Positions 10,888-22,902 of a stretch of DNA of 64,000 nt are shown here, one piece after another. Below the pieces are notes generated by a model that saw only the letters and a program-made list of their open reading frames with translations, was not told the DNA's origin and ran no database searches. Position 1 is the stretch's first letter. The number at the start of each line of letters is the position of its first letter. The translations under genes were made by a program, and so were the position numbers. Source of the DNA: Heloderma charlesbogerti (Eukaryota > Chordata > Lepidosauria > Squamata > Helodermatidae); the NCBI GenBank assembly GCA_026122225.1, contig JANEZZ010000478.1, positions 186,001-250,000 of the forward strand, given 5' to 3'.

Positions 10888-11215
10888 CAGGGAACCTTTT
10901 TCAGCCTGAAGGCTGAATTCAGTTTAGGAGAAGCTGTCAGGGGCTGTATTCCAGTGGTGGGTAGAGCCAAAGGCAAAAGGGCCAAAATTCCAAAAATACA
11001 AGCATATTTCAGCTTAAAGATCTTACTGCCAATAACTAATTCTTAGGAAAGGCCTTTCAGCCTTTTGGAATACTTGGGCTAGAGCTGAAAACTACTAAAT
11101 GATTGGTAGTCAGGGAAGGAGTGTGTGGCCAGCTGGGGAATTCCAGAGGGTCAGATTCGGCCCCCAGAAGGGCCAGATTTGGCCCTGCCCTAAAAGCCCT
11201 GTTCGGCACCTGGCT
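10888..11215. mobile_element. hAT-like repeat fragment (CAGGG...GTTCGGCACCTG)
   Basis: Starts CAGGGAACCTTTTTCAGCC, and its interior (GGTGGGTAGAGCCAAAGG, ACTGCCAATAACTAATTC) is paralleled at 52818-53000. A possible right end GTTCGGCACCTG lies near 11204-11215. No matching 8-bp TSD was found, so ends are provisional. Confidence 0.45.
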
Positions 11216-11806
11216 TTAGTTGGTGCTCCTTGGGGTTCTAGTAAAAAATACAGTAGATTCTGGAAGCCTGCTCTCCTCTGCTGTAAATATCCCGAACACT
11301 AGCTTAACAGACCTCATGGGACTTGTACCAGCAGAACATGAGTTCCATAAGACCAACTGAGGACTTCAGTTTCATTCTGTGCAACCATGTTTCCCAGTCA
11401 GATCACGGCAACATAGGTTGAATTAAGCACTCCAACATAGCTGCTTCTCACATGTTTGCTTGCTTCATGCATTGCTGATGTTCGGTTCTACTGGCCTCAA
11501 ACCCAGGCATTTTCAAATTCTAGGTAGTGCTGGGCATTCTATAGCAACCCTTCCAACATTTAACATGTGTAAAAAGTGCAACAAGTGTGGCTACTTGTCT
11601 CACCTTTATTACAGCATGAGCTCCGCTGTAAAGCATTGCTGAATGCCCTCCTCCAGCTCTTACATTGTCCATTTACTCTACAATATCTTGCCCTGAAAGG
11701 GTTGCAACTGTTCCTGTGGTTTGTGCTCCATCCTCTATCCCATGAAGACTGTGTATTTTAAATTAAGACAGAGGTTAGAGCACTTGTTTGTTGAAAAGGC
11801 AACTTA
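11216..11806. other. No gene recognised
   Basis: Unique-looking DNA between two transposon relics. Short frames at 11460-11761 show no recognisable domain. Confidence 0.45.
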
Positions 11807-12008
11807 GGGCACAATCCTATCCATATTTAGATAGAAAAAAGGTCCTACAACTCCCAGCATGCCGCAGCCAGCATGCCCCAGCCAGCCAATTAACAGATAT
11901 ATTAATATTGATCTATTAACCAATATATTGTCCCTGTACAAGAACTTTGCTGTGAGTCCCCTTAGAGACTCTGAAGAAAAAGTGATACACATGCATAGGA
12001 TTACACCC
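11807..12008. mobile_element. PIF/Harbinger-like MITE with TTA flanks (family H)
   Basis: TIRs are GGGCACAATCCTATCCAT on the left and ATGCATAGGATTACACCC on the right. The element is flanked by TTA at 11804-11806 and 12009-12011, matching the TWA target of PIF/Harbinger transposons. An extra AT-rich stretch (11890-11985) occupies the centre. Confidence 0.7.
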
Positions 12009-12229
12009 TTATATGTTGTGTGTATAGATACATTTATTTCTTTAATTTATCTTTAACCCCCTATTTCCCACAGGCTCAAGTTTATGCATGCAGAAGAAGC
12101 AGTTTGCAAATGTAGAACAAGTTGTCCAGAATAGCTGTGAAATCTTTTCATGGAGGGTTTTTTTTAAAAAAAGGCTGGATAGGAATCTTTCAGGAGTGCT
12201 TTAGTTATAGCATATTCTACTTTAGGGGA

Positions 12230-12543
12230 AAGGGACAGAGTAGATTGGGGTTCAGAACCTCATCCTTCCCACCTGGGGTCCCCATCTGGCCATGGCCCCT
12301 TCCTCTGAGCACTGATAGTTTGGTGGTTTCCTGGCTTTTGTGCAGGTTTATCAACCATTCCATTCTAAAAGGCTGAAAAGCCTCTCTGAAGGCTTAGTTA
12401 CTGGCAGTTGGAACCTTAAGCTAAAATATTATTCCGTTTCAGGCCCTGCCCCTTTTTGCCTTTGGCCCCCTCTACCACTAGAATGTGGCCCTCAAGAGAT
12501 TCGCCCGTCTTCAGCCTTGGGCTGAAAAGGGTTCAACAGCCCT
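12230..12543. mobile_element. hAT-like repeat fragment, right end
   Basis: Ends GGGTTCAACAGCCCTG, the complement of CAGGGCTGTTGAACCC, with inner CAGCCTTGGGCTGAAAAGG and GGCCCTGCCCCTTTTTGCC. These blocks relate it to 10888-11215 and 52818-53170. The bases after the end (GATTAGAT) do not match the left flank of any nearby fragment. Confidence 0.45.
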
Positions 12544-12864
12544 GGATTAGATTACTGATTTGGTATATTTTCCCTCTGTCATTCTATTGATACTGCACTT
12601 TTGAACATCAGCAGTCAGAAGAACCACTTAAATGCCCTTATGGGAGAACACAAGTTTTAAAATAGCAGGTTCAGTAGACAAAGAGACAAATAGGACAAAT
12701 AGCTAGAGAGCTGCTGAATGTTTTTATCATAGCTCTCTTATCCATGTCACTGTTCTTTTTTGAAAGAATACAGATTCCCTACCAAAACCCAGCTAACATT
12801 TTGCTGTTTTGTAATAATGGGAAATAAAGAGCCGCCTTACTTGTGTACCTAGCTTAATGCTTTA

Positions 12865-12978
12865 GGGTGCAATCCTATGCATGTTTGGACAAGAAAAAAA
12901 AAGTCCTACAACTCATGCTGGCTAGGCCTTTTTCTGTCTAAACATGTTTTCTGTCTAAACAAGCATAGGATTGCACCT
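12865..12978. mobile_element. PIF/Harbinger-like MITE with TTA flanks (family H)
   Basis: Begins GGGTGCAATCCTATGCATG after TTA (12862-12864) and ends AAGCATAGGATTGCACC before TTA (12978-12980). The inner TTTTCTGTCTAAACATG block is partly duplicated. Confidence 0.7.
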
Positions 12979-13513
12979 TAAATTACTGGAGTATATGGAG
13001 CCTAAATTCCATAATGATGACTCAACAGGCATATCTGACTACTGCTTACTCCAATCATTTCAAACACCAGGACAAATTCAGGAATTATTCTGTCTGTTTT
13101 TTATGTATTTAGGGAATCATCTTGAGTGAAACTGACCTTTGGGCCCCGGTGTGCTCCACAGTGTCATAGACCAGTGGTAGTTCTTGAGAAAGCACTAGTT
13201 CATACATTATCATATGTATAAATAATATTTGCTCACACAAATGGTTTGTTCATGTGATCCATAAGATCATTGTTTCTCTGTGAACAGGAAAACATGCATT
13301 TACAAAAAAATCAAAGAAATGAGACCACAGATTTTCACAAGTTGCCTCCTTCAATCTTACCTCACATGAGTAGAGATCACTGGTGACAACAGGTATTTGT
13401 ACTAATTGCAAAGTATGAACCAATTCTAAATGTGCATTGAAAGCATTTGCATGGGAAGAAACCAAGGGAAATGTGTAGTTTTCTTAGATTGGAAATCTTG
13501 AAGCTACAAGAAT
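12979..13513. other. No gene recognised
   Basis: Unique-looking AT-rich DNA. Minus-strand frames of about 60-70 codons here have no recognisable similarity. Confidence 0.5.
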
Positions 13514-13770
13514 TAGGGATGGATAGCTCCATCTGTTTCTGCTCCATATAAGCTTTGTATGTGTTCATTCATAAGACTCTGCCATCCATGCAGTTTTAAA
13601 AAATCTGTATGAAAATGTGTATTTAAATACATTTTTGAACATTTTTCTAATAAACAATACAGAATTCTAACACACTTGCTCTCAAAGTACACATCTGTAC
13701 ACATACTTTATCCTAAAATATGCATTTTATATGTACTTTGATATGTTTTTGAGCTGTAAACTGCACTGCA
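13514..13770. mobile_element. Possible decayed hAT-like relic (TAGGGATGG end)
   Basis: Starts TAGGGATGGATAGCTCC and contains ACATTTTTGAACATTTTT and repeated ACACATxTGTACACAT blocks. The complement of 48617-48867 also begins TAGGGATGGGC and carries ACATTTTTAAAGTGTACAC. No right end or TSD was found. Confidence 0.3.
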
Positions 13771-15634
13771 ACATTCAGAGATGTGTGAAATCTGAAGGAT
13801 AACTATGTTCTTACCTGTGCATTAGTCCAGGGAATGCACATGAGGTCAATTCACTTTTAAATGAGATCTAAACAAAATCCTCAAGCATTCCCAACAGGTA
13901 TGGACAATGAGAGTGTAGTAGCAGTTGCCTTGGAGACAGGATTTCTTCATTTCAAATACAAACTGGTAAACTTCTTAGAAGAAAAGGAAAACAGGTCAGA
14001 AAAGCAAAGCGTTTGACTCCACTTCTTGTGCTCTGTTCAGCCTCTGTCATGGCAAGGGCTTTACATCGTTGAGTGCTGGTGAGATCAGGGTTACAGGATT
14101 CGACTATCAGGAACAGGAGATTACCATAGAGAAACAGGAGATTACCATAGAGAGCTCAAACTGGTGCTGGGCCTGGAAGCCAAACAAGCCTGTCCATATG
14201 TTGCTCCAACATGCAGCAGATCATGACTGAACCTTAAGTTGGGACTTGGCTTCCATTAGGCTCGTTGGCCCCACACTGACTGAGGCCTTTTCTCGTAAAG
14301 GGACCTGGACTGTTTTGGCTGCAACAACACAGGGGTGGCCATGGCATGCTAGTGTCTTCATGGCTGGAATCCTCAGAGTCCAAGGACAGCAATGCAACCT
14401 CCTTTGTGTGCAGGTGCGGCAGGTCCCTGAGGTCTTCCCGGGGACTGAGTCCTAGGAAGGTGGAAGCCTCATGATGCCTTTCTGTAAGGGAATCTGCTCC
14501 CTGGACCATTAATTCAGGAGCCTCTTTCTCTCAGGATAAGGGGTCAGGATTTTTTGAGGTGAGGGCTTGGGGTCTTGGTCCATGACATTCTGTGAAAGTG
14601 GTATTTTCCAAGATAAAAGTCAGGGTTGGTTTCTTTAACAACTATAGAGTGAGGAGGCCAAAAAGAGAGAAAAGGAGGAGGATACATTGTCTGCTAAATT
14701 GTCATTGCCTGGAGCTGGAGAACCCCAAATGACCAAAAATTATGGGTATAAGAAACCTATTTAAAAGGAAGAAGATGGTTACCTTGTACCAGAACAAGCT
14801 TTTTGGCAAGACAAAAGTAACCGGTTTGAGGCATCAGGGCCTACTTCACTCAATATTGTAATTAGCATCCTGGACCTGGGTGAGGCAAGTAGTGCTATAT
14901 CGATAACATTTATAGACACACCAATATAAGGTATTGCTAATAAAGAAAAGGATCAGGAAATTATGCAGGTCACATTTCTCAGACTCACAAAACCTAATTA
15001 TTGACAGATTCTAATGTGAGGAAAGTACTGTGCTCATTATTTCTGTTTGTAATCCTTATTAGTATTATTAGCACTAATTGCATTTGTGATGAATGTGAAG
15101 CAATATTCCTGATCCATATTAAAGCACCCAGGGTTTTGATTGGTATTCCATGCAATAGCAGCTTCATTGTGATAAATGAACCAGTCAACAACAAATCAAC
15201 AACACAATACACCATAAAAGGCCCTTATTAACTACAAGAAAATGGGTTCTCTTCCCCTCCACCCCCTTAACTCTATTCAGAAAGCACTGGATTTTTACCT
15301 TGGGCTAGCATATCAGGTCACACAGTTTTTATTATCTCTGCAGACCTTTTAGTATCACTTGCTTTCCACTAAATCAAAATCTTGCTCCTAATTGGTAAAG
15401 CTTATAGACTATTATGTGTTTCCACTGGGTTGCTTTTAGCACTCATTCATTTATCATAGCAGAGGGGGGGGGGAGAGGGAGAGAGAGGCTGAAGAATTCC
15501 TATCAAACACTTGCCTATTTTCTTCCTTGCTGTGAATCTAGTTTTGCAGTTATTTACTCAGCAGTTTGGTAGCAAACTGATGGGCTGGCCTGAAGGAAAA
15601 ACCAGACTTTGCAGAATGACAATTTTATCTCAGA
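13771..15634. other. No gene recognised
   Basis: Includes a tandem pair of a 20-bp unit (CAGGAGATTACCATAGAGA) near 14115-14155. A 91-codon minus-strand frame at 14234-14509 is rich in Ser, Pro and His and matches nothing I know; its surroundings resemble decayed LTR sequence, but no ends were found. A short G-run/GA-rich stretch is at 15465-15488. Confidence 0.4.
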
Positions 15635-15687
15635 GGGAAGGAAGGAAGGAAGGAAGGAAGGAAGGAAGGAAGGAAGGAAGGAAGGAA
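15635..15687. repeat. (GAAG)n microsatellite
   Basis: About 13 tetranucleotide units, translated in one frame as an artefactual Lys-Glu-Gly-Arg repeat. Confidence 0.95.
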
Positions 15688-16255
15688 AACAGCTACAGGA
15701 GTATGATTCTAGCTTCTGATGTGGAAGAGAGATGGGAATTCTAAGATGGCACACCATTATACTATCTGATCTTTAGGTTATACAGTCAGGTCATACAAAA
15801 TTATTTACTGTAGTTTCCAAATTATCAAATATTGATAATACAATTATTGGTTTGGTTTGGTTTAATCTGCTCTCTGATTGCCAAGAGAAAATCCATAATT
15901 GTAACTGAAGACTGATAAAACTTTGGGTACTTATTCTGCAACCTCTATGGGAACAGAGTAGAACTGCAGTACTGCTCTAACAATTACACAGAACCCACAC
16001 AGAACCAATAGATTAGGGAGGCAAACAGTTGCAGCTAGCTGCTGAATCCAGGAACATCTCTTCTGCAGCACCAACTCCCATGCCTCACAGAAGCCACCTA
16101 AAAGAGCAGAGTACAGTGAAGCATCCACAGGAAATGAACTATGAGCAGCAAACACAACAAGCTGTTGTAGCCCAAAGAGCATCTGGAATAATAGCAAGTT
16201 CCTTCAGTGCCTGTTTGGTGTGGTGCTGACCTGGCCTTGTTTTATATGGGCTATT
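15688..16255. other. No gene recognised
   Basis: Unique-looking DNA; frames of 66-88 codons on both strands overlap and have no recognisable similarity. Confidence 0.45.
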
Positions 16256-17504
16256 ACAGGTGAATTGGTGGGAAAAGATGATTAAAGATAAAATTACCGA
16301 GCATATGGAAGGACATGTTTGCTGAGGAAAAATCAGCAGGGCTTCTGCAAAGATATGTCCTGTCTCACTAGCTTTTTACAGTTGTGGGGGTTTGGGGTTT
16401 GTTTTTTTAGAGTGTCAACAATCATGTGGTGATCCGGTAGACACTGTTGCCAATGTCTCCTCAGCAAACCTAGCAGTCATGGCATGAGAAGAGAGGTCCA
16501 TCTTATGGGTTGGTAACTGGTTAAAAAACAGAAACCAGAGAGTAGAAATAACTGGGCAGGTCTCAAAACGGAGGGATATAAACAATGGGATCTCCCAGGG
16601 ATCTCTATTGGCACCAGTGCTTTTAAACATGTTAGAGCTGAGCAGTGAAGTGGCCAAGTTCATCGATGACACCAAATTATTTAGGGTGGTTAAAACAAAA
16701 AAGGAAAGCAAAGCACTCCAAATGATTATCTCTAAACTGGAGGAATGGGAATTAAAATGGTAAATATGGTTCAATTTAAGAATGGTGGTGACTGAACAGG
16801 AAAGAGATCTTAAAGTTGTGGTGGACAGCTCAATAAAATCATTGATCAACTGTGTGCCTGCTGTAAGAAAGCAGTTGGGTATCATTAGGCAAGGAATCCA
16901 AAATCAAACTTCCTATATCATAATGCCTTTATGAAAATCTATAGTGTGACCACACTTGGAATACTGTGTATTGTAGAGCTGATGAGTGTGTAAAAAGGGT
17001 GACCAAGATGATTAAGGGTCTAGAGCAACCCCCCTACAAGAAAACAAGAATTTTGGGGGGAAGAGTGCTTAGAAAAAAAAGTAGTAGGGGAGGGGGGACA
17101 TGATATCGCCACATAAAACTATGCATAGTGTGAAGAAAGTGGATAATATTAGAACCCAGGGCCATGCAGTGAAGCTGAATGGTGGGAGATTCTGGATAGA
17201 CAAAGAAAAGTACTTCATCACACAGCATATAGTTATTCTATGGAACTGACTATCACAAGATGTAGTGATGGCTGCCAACTTAGATGGCTTTAAATGGGGA
17301 TTGGACAAACTCATGGACAATAAGGCTATTAGGGGCTACTAGTCCTGACTACTGTAGGTTAGATACAGTATCGGAGGCAGTATGCTTCTGAACACCAGTT
17401 GCTGGGGAACATGAGTGAAAGGGTAGTATTGTACTCATGTCCCGCTTGTGAACTTCCCAGAGACATCCAGTTGGCCACTGTGGGAACAGAATGCAGAATA
17501 CAAT
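16256..17504 (+). mobile_element. Decayed CR1/L3-type LINE, RT and 3' end
   Basis: Scattered blocks follow the order of a CR1-like RT: AGTCATGGCATGAGAAG, GTAACTGGTTAAAAAACAG, GGGATCTCCCAGGGATC (the VPQGS region), AAGTTCATCGATGACACC (the ADDT box) and AACTGGAGGAATGGG. The 3' UTR includes CTGAATGGTGGGAGATTC, shared with 62400-62815. Many stops and frameshifts make it an old, dead copy. It ends in the familiar GTACTCATGTCCCGCTTG ... TTGGCCACTGTG segment. Confidence 0.7.
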
Positions 17505-17516
17505 ATGGCCAGGAGG

Positions 17517-19624
17517 GTACTTATTAGGGCTGTGCACCGCCTTGTTATGAAGCCCAAATAATGAGGTGAAGTGGGCTTATTCGGAGCAAAATCCTCATGA
17601 TATGAAGTGGGTCAAAGCAGTACTGAGGCACCCTGGGGCAAAGTGCACCCCCACACACACAAAGCCCCTTCTCTGCCCTGTATATTCGGAGCTCTACTTA
17701 ATGCCTGAGCAGTCCAGACAGGCTGTCTCCAAAATATATTAACTTCTGAATGCTCATGCAGAGGGGAATGAGGAGGAGGGGGAGGGAGGGAGGGGAAAGA
17801 TGGGGGGAGACGGGAAGGCGAGCGCAGGAGGCGGAGGGAGTGTGCTTTGGCAAATAGGAACTCTCAGCCAGAACCAACGCCAGCAATCTTCAATCAGAGA
17901 GAGTGGTGGAGGAAGGGGATATATATTTTGGTGAAAGTCTGTGTTCAGTTATTGCGCTAGCTGTGTCTTTGGAGATGGCTGGTGTGGGTAGATGATCATG
18001 TGTGCATAGGCGTGCATGTATTCCTAGGAGTTGTTCCTTCAGTTTATTTGATTTTGATCGCCATTAGGCTTTCCTAAAAATGTAAATTAAAAGGAAACAG
18101 CTTGGTTGTACTCGGAGTGTTCCCTCACTCCTTGATCATCCATCCCCTTTCGGACGGTGTCTTTTGCAACAGCCAGCCTCCTTCTCCTATTTCTGTCTAC
18201 CTCCGACTTGTTCATTATTTGTATTTGATTCGATTAATCTCTCCTTTCCATATTTTTTCAAACTAATATAGCTTTTCCTCGCTTGTTGCTGCTACACTCT
18301 CCCCTCCTCCTCCATTCCTGTGTTTGTTTATCTCGATTTTGGACTCTGGAAAAGGCTGCATTTGTTGTTTAAGGTCTACCTTCACTTCTGCTTTCTCCAT
18401 TATATTTCATTGTCAGTTTTGTCTGTCAACTCTGTCTCTTTTAGATTTTTAAAAACCCAGTCTCATTTCAATTTTTAAAAGCAAATGTTGACTTCTGGGC
18501 ATGCTCCCCACCCCCTTTTAAGTCATATGCAAGCGTTGAGATTTTTCTTTCTTTCTAAATTCTTAAAGAAAGGCATATTATAGCAGCCTATGTGTGTAGT
18601 GTTTGGTGTCCCCACCCCCCACCCGCATGCTGAAGTGAACCGTCTGTGTCTTCTCTCTGTGTTGATTCCCTCCCAAAACAGAAATTAAAGAAGGTTTTTT
18701 TATTATTATTTTTGATTTGGCTCTTATCTTATTGCCTGCACTGTCGTCCTGTATTTCTTGAAGTTAACCTTCCTTTCATAAAAGAACATGAAATATAAAA
18801 CAATAAATTAAAGACACCCATCATTTGCTTAAGTAGTTCTGGTTTTCTTTATTTCTTGTGTGTCTGTGTCCATGTGTGTGTGTGTGTGTGTGCATTCTAG
18901 GTTGTTGTTCCATCAACACTGGAACACCAATATGTCCTAATTTCAAGGCGGTGTTGAAAAAGCACAAGACACATAGTATTTATATTAATTACCTTCTTAT
19001 TCCAATAACACTCCACTGTGTGGCAAAGCAATCCAGCTCAATATGAGGCAATTTTGGGGTGTTGGCAGGGGCAGAGGCGGGGAGAAGTTACAGCTCCTTG
19101 CTTTGAGAGTTTTCCTGGAAAAACTCAAATTTCACCTGCGCCTAGCACACAAGCCAGTGGGCCTGGGCTTTGAGAGGCGCAATGCCCTCCAAGGGGGCTG
19201 GGAAAGGCCAAGGTGTCAAATGTGTGTGTGGAAACAGGGAGAAGTTACAGCTCTTTGCTTTGAGAGTTTCTGTGGAAAACATCAGATTTTAACTCCGCCT
19301 AGCACAAAACTCACTGGGCCAAACTGTCTGAAATCTTTGGCCTCCTCTTGGGGTGGGTGGGTGGGTGGAGAGATTCCCAAATGTCATGCCTGTATCATGA
19401 AAACGAAAAAAAGTTATGACCATTTGTGTTTTCCCATGCAAGTCAATGGGAAAACGCCAGAAGTGGGCAATTCGGATATCCGAGTCTTGCTTCAGATTTG
19501 GATCCAAGTCGGAGCGGAGGGGGTCCAAATAAGTCTGAAGTGGATAGGGGTCACTTCAGATGATCTGAAGCAGCATCTGAAGCAGATTGAGGCGGGCGGG
19601 TCCATGCACAGCCCTAGTACTCAT
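17517..19624. mobile_element. hAT-like element of 2.1 kb with 7/8 TSD
   Basis: The element is 17525-19616. It begins TAGGGCTGTGCACCGCC and ends GGTCCATGCACAGCCCTA, giving about 12 bp of TIR. The flanks are GTACTTAT (17517-17524) and GTACTCAT (19617-19624), an 8-bp TSD with one mismatch. The interior has T/C-rich sequence, a TG microsatellite (18876-18893), a tandem pair of ~180-bp units (19075-19320) and a subterminal CAGATTTGGATCCAAG-like palindromic region (19440-19600). The longest frame, 19043-19705, has no hAT transposase features and runs out of the element, so this is a non-autonomous copy. Confidence 0.75.
19075..19320. repeat. Tandem ~180-bp duplication inside the 2.1-kb hAT-like element
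   Basis: GGGAGAAGTTACAGCTC, CTTTGCTTTGAGAGTTT and CGCCTAGCACA occur in the same order at 19078-19150 and 19229-19305. The second unit is cut short by GGGCCAAACTGTCTG. Confidence 0.65.
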
Positions 19625-19777
19625 GTCCTGATTGTGGATCTCCCATGGGCAGTTGGTTGGCCACTGTGTGAACAGGATGCTGGACTAGATGGACCTTTAG
19701 TCTGATCCAGCAAGGCTCTTCTTATGTTCTGATTATTGGATAGGCCTTTGGTCTTATTCAGCAGGGCTCTTATGTTC

Positions 19778-19888
19778 TTATTTATTTATTTATTTATTTA
19801 TTTATTACATTCCTATACCGCTCAATAGCCAAAGCTCTCTGGGCAGTTTACAAAGATTAAAATATTTAAAATACAGTATACAGATTTT
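19778..19888 (-). mobile_element. L2-like 3' end (antisense), target of the BovB insertion
   Basis: (TTTA)n at 19778-19806 is followed by ACCGCTCAATAGCCAAAGC, the complement of the stem-forming 3' end seen at 7030-7080. The element probably continues at 23120 after the BovB insertion (AGAGCCAATTACATT...). Its sequence ATACAGATTTT became the BovB target duplication. Confidence 0.65.
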
Positions 19889-20269
19889 CTCCAGCAAAGG
19901 AGATTGTTACCTTGTCATGGTGCTGGAGCTTGAGCACCTCAATGAAGTCATGAGCTAAACCGTGAAGGGACACCCAAGACGGGAAGGTCATGGCAGAGAA
20001 GTCAGACTAAATACAATCCCTGGGGAAGGAAACAGCAACCCACCCCAGTATTCTTGCCATGAAAACTAAATGGATCATTTAGTCGGTAGAGATATGTCGG
20101 TATACCATCGGAAGATGGGACTCCCAGGTCAGAAGATGGTCAAAATGCTACTGGGGAGGAACAGAGGATAAGTTCAACTAGCCCCAGATGTGATGACACA
20201 GCTAGCTCAAAGCCAAAAGGATGGCTAGCAGCCAATGGTGCTGGTGGTGAACGACAAATCCGATGTTCT

Positions 20270-21301
20270 AAAGATCAACACACCATAGGAACCTGGAATG
20301 TAAGATCTATGAGCCAGGGCAAATTGGATGTAGTTATTGGGGAGATGTCAAGATTAAATATAGACATTTTGGGTGTCAATGAACTGAAATGGACTGGAAT
20401 GGGCCACTTCACATCAGATGACCACCAGATCTACTACTGTGGACAAGAGGACCACAGAAGAAATGGAGTAGCCTTCATAATTAATAATAAAGTGGCTAAA
20501 GCAGTGCTTGGATACAATCCAAAAAATGACAGAACGATCTCAATTCGAATTCAGGGTAAGCCATTGAACATCACAGTGATCCAAATATACGCCCCAACCA
20601 CAGATGCTGAAGAAGCAGAAGTAGATCAGTTCTATGAGGATCTGCAGCACCTACTGGATAGTACGCCAAACAAAGATGTTATTTTCATTACAGGAGACTG
20701 GAATGCTAAGGTGGGTAGTCAAACGACACCTGGAATTACAGACAAGCATGGTCTGGGAGAATGAAATGAAGCAGGGCATAGGCTGATAGAATTTTGCCAA
20801 GACAACTCACTGTGCATAACAAACACTCTCTTCCAACAACCTAAGAGACGACTTTATACATGGACTTCACCAGACGGTCGACACTGAAATCAGATTGACT
20901 ACATCCTTCGTAGCCAAAGGTGGTGGACATCTATGCAGTCGGTAAAAACAAGACCTGGAGCTGATTGTAGTTCAGATCACAAACTTCTTATTGTACAGTT
21001 TAGAATCAGACTAAAGAGAATAGGGAAGACCCACAGATCAGTTAGATATGAGCTCACTAATATTCCTAATGAATATGCAGTGGAGGTGAAGAATAGATTT
21101 AAGGGACTAGATTTAGTAGATAGGGTCCCGGAAGAACTATGGACAGAAGTTCGCAACATTGTTCAGGAGGCGGCAACAAAAAATGTCCCAAAGAAAAAGA
21201 AAACCAAGAAGGCAAGATGGCTGTCTGCTGAGACACTGGAAGCAGCCCAAGAAAGAAGGAAAGCAAAGGCAACAGTGATAGGGGGAGATATGCCCAATTA
21301 A
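20270..21301 (+). pseudogene. BovB endonuclease domain, broken by two stops
   Basis: Frames 20309-20764 and 20933-21301 are parts of one EEP endonuclease. Landmarks are TWNVRSM just before the first ATG, the catalytic glutamate in VNELKWTG, IQIYAPT, GDWNAKVG, then after the stop NQIDYIL and SDHKLL. The stop at 20762-20764 sits where related copies have an arginine codon, and a second TGA lies at 20887-20889. The frame is lost near 21285, where a shift restores QLNAKFQRLARRDKELF. Confidence 0.85.
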
Positions 21302-22902
21302 ATGCAAAATTCCAGAGGTTAGCCAGAAGAGATAAGGAATTATTTTTAAACAAGCAATGTGTGGAAGCAGAAGAAAATAATAGAATAGGAAGGGCAAGAG
21401 ACCTCTTCCAGAAAATTAGAAACATTGGAGGTAAATTCCAGGCAAAAATGGGTATGATCAAAAACAAAGATGGCAAGGACCTAACAGAAGCAGAAGAGAT
21501 CAAGAAAAGGTGGCAAGAATATACGGAAGATCTGTATAGAAGGATAATAATATCGGGGATAGATTTGACGGTGTGGTCAGTGAGCTAGAGCCAGACATCC
21601 TGAAGAGTGAGGTTGAATGGGCCTTAAGAAGCATTGCTAATAACAAGGCAGCAGGAGATGACAATATCCCAGCTGAACTGTTTAAAATCTTGCAAGATGA
21701 TGCTGTCAAAGTGATGCATGCCATATGCCAGCAAATTTGGAAAACACAAGAATGGCCAACAGATTGGAAAAGATCAACTTATATCCCCATACCAAAAAAG
21801 GGAAGCACCAAAGAATGTTCAAACTATCGAACAGCGGCACTTATTTCACATGCCAGTAAGGTAATGCTCAAGATCTTGCAAGGTAGACTCCAGCAATTCA
21901 TAGAATGAGAATTGCCAGATGTACAAGCTGGGTTTAGATAAGGCAGAGGAACTAGAGACCAAATTGCCAATATCCGCTGGATAATGGAGAAAGCCAGGGA
22001 GTTTCAGAAAAACATCTATTTCTGTTTTATTGACTATTCTAAAGCCTTTGACTGTGTGGATCATAACAAACTGTGGCAAGTTCTTGGTGCTATGGGGATA
22101 CCAAGTCATCTTGTCTGTCTCCTGAGGAATCTGTATAACGACCAAATAGCAATGGTAAGAACAGATCACGGTACAACAGACTGGTTTAAGATTGGGAAAG
22201 GAGTACGGCAGGGTTGTATAATCTCACCCTACCTATTCAACCTGTACGCAGAACACATCATGCGACGTGCTGGGCTTGATGAAGCCAAGGCTGGAGTTAA
22301 AATCGCTGGAAGAAACATGAACAATCTCAGATATGCAGATGATACCACTTTGATGGCTGAAAGTGAGGAGGAGCTAAGGAACCTTATGATGAAGGTGAAA
22401 GAAGAAAGTGCAAACGCTGGGTTGCAGTTAAACCTCAAAAAAACCAAGATTATGGCAAACAGCTTGATTGATAATTGGCAAATAGAGGGAGAAAACGTGG
22501 AGGCAGTGACAGACTTTTGTCTTTCTAGGCGCAAAGATTACTACAGACGCTGACTGCAGCCAGGAAATCAGAAGACGTTTACTTCTTGGGAGGACAGCAA
22601 TGACAAATCTTGATAAAATAGTGAAGAGCAGAGACATCGCACTGACAACAAAGGTCCGCAAAGTTCAAGCAATGGTATTCCCCGTAGTAACCTATGGCTG
22701 CAAGAGCTGGACCATAAGGAAGGCTGAGCAAAGGAAGATAGATGCTTTTGAACTGTGGTGCTGGAGGAAAATTCTGAGAGTGCCTTGGACTGAAAGAAGA
22801 TCAAACCAGTCCATACTCCAGGAAATAAAGCCAGACTGCTCACTTGAGGGAATGATATTAAAGGCAAAACTGAAGTACTTTGGCCACATAATGAGAAGAT
22901 AG
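21302..22902 (+). pseudogene. BovB reverse transcriptase, broken
   Basis: Pieces 21361-21588, 21573-21908, 21984-22553 and 22600-22902 form one RT. Motifs: NKAAGDDNIPAELF, CSNYR, KAFDCVDH, GVRQGCIISPYLFNLYAE, the catalytic YADD at 22332-22343, LNLKKTK, and the C-terminal VTYGCKSWTIRK and LELWCWRK-like FELWCWRK. YADD is intact. Lesions are a shift near 21555, stops at 21906 and 21939, a shift near 22520, and a TAG at 22900-22902, after which the C-terminus continues to about 23050. Confidence 0.87.

Larger units (their letters stand above)
17505..19772 (+). mobile_element. Second CR1/L3-type 3' end, split by a hAT-like insertion
   Basis: The short left piece 17505-17524 and the right piece 19617-19772 (GTACTCATGTCCTGATTG, TTGGCCACTGTGTGAACAG, TAGATGGACCTTTAGTCTG, CTCTTCTTATGTTC) together resemble the 3' end already present at 17415-17504. 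The interruption is the 17525-19616 element. Two such ends in tandem suggest either two insertions or a local duplication. Confidence 0.5.

Noticed and set aside
10888..12543. One large hAT-like element between CAGGGAACC and GTTCAACAGCCCTG
   Set aside because: The outer 8-bp flanks (AACAAGAA and GATTAGAT) do not match and a Harbinger-like MITE lies between, so I treat them as separate fragments.
14234..14509. 91-codon minus-strand frame
   Set aside because: Low-complexity Ser/Pro/His-rich, no known domain; the context is more like a decayed LTR, but ends are missing.
15511..15744. Frame with a Lys-Glu-Gly-Arg repeat
   Set aside because: Pure translation of the GAAG microsatellite.
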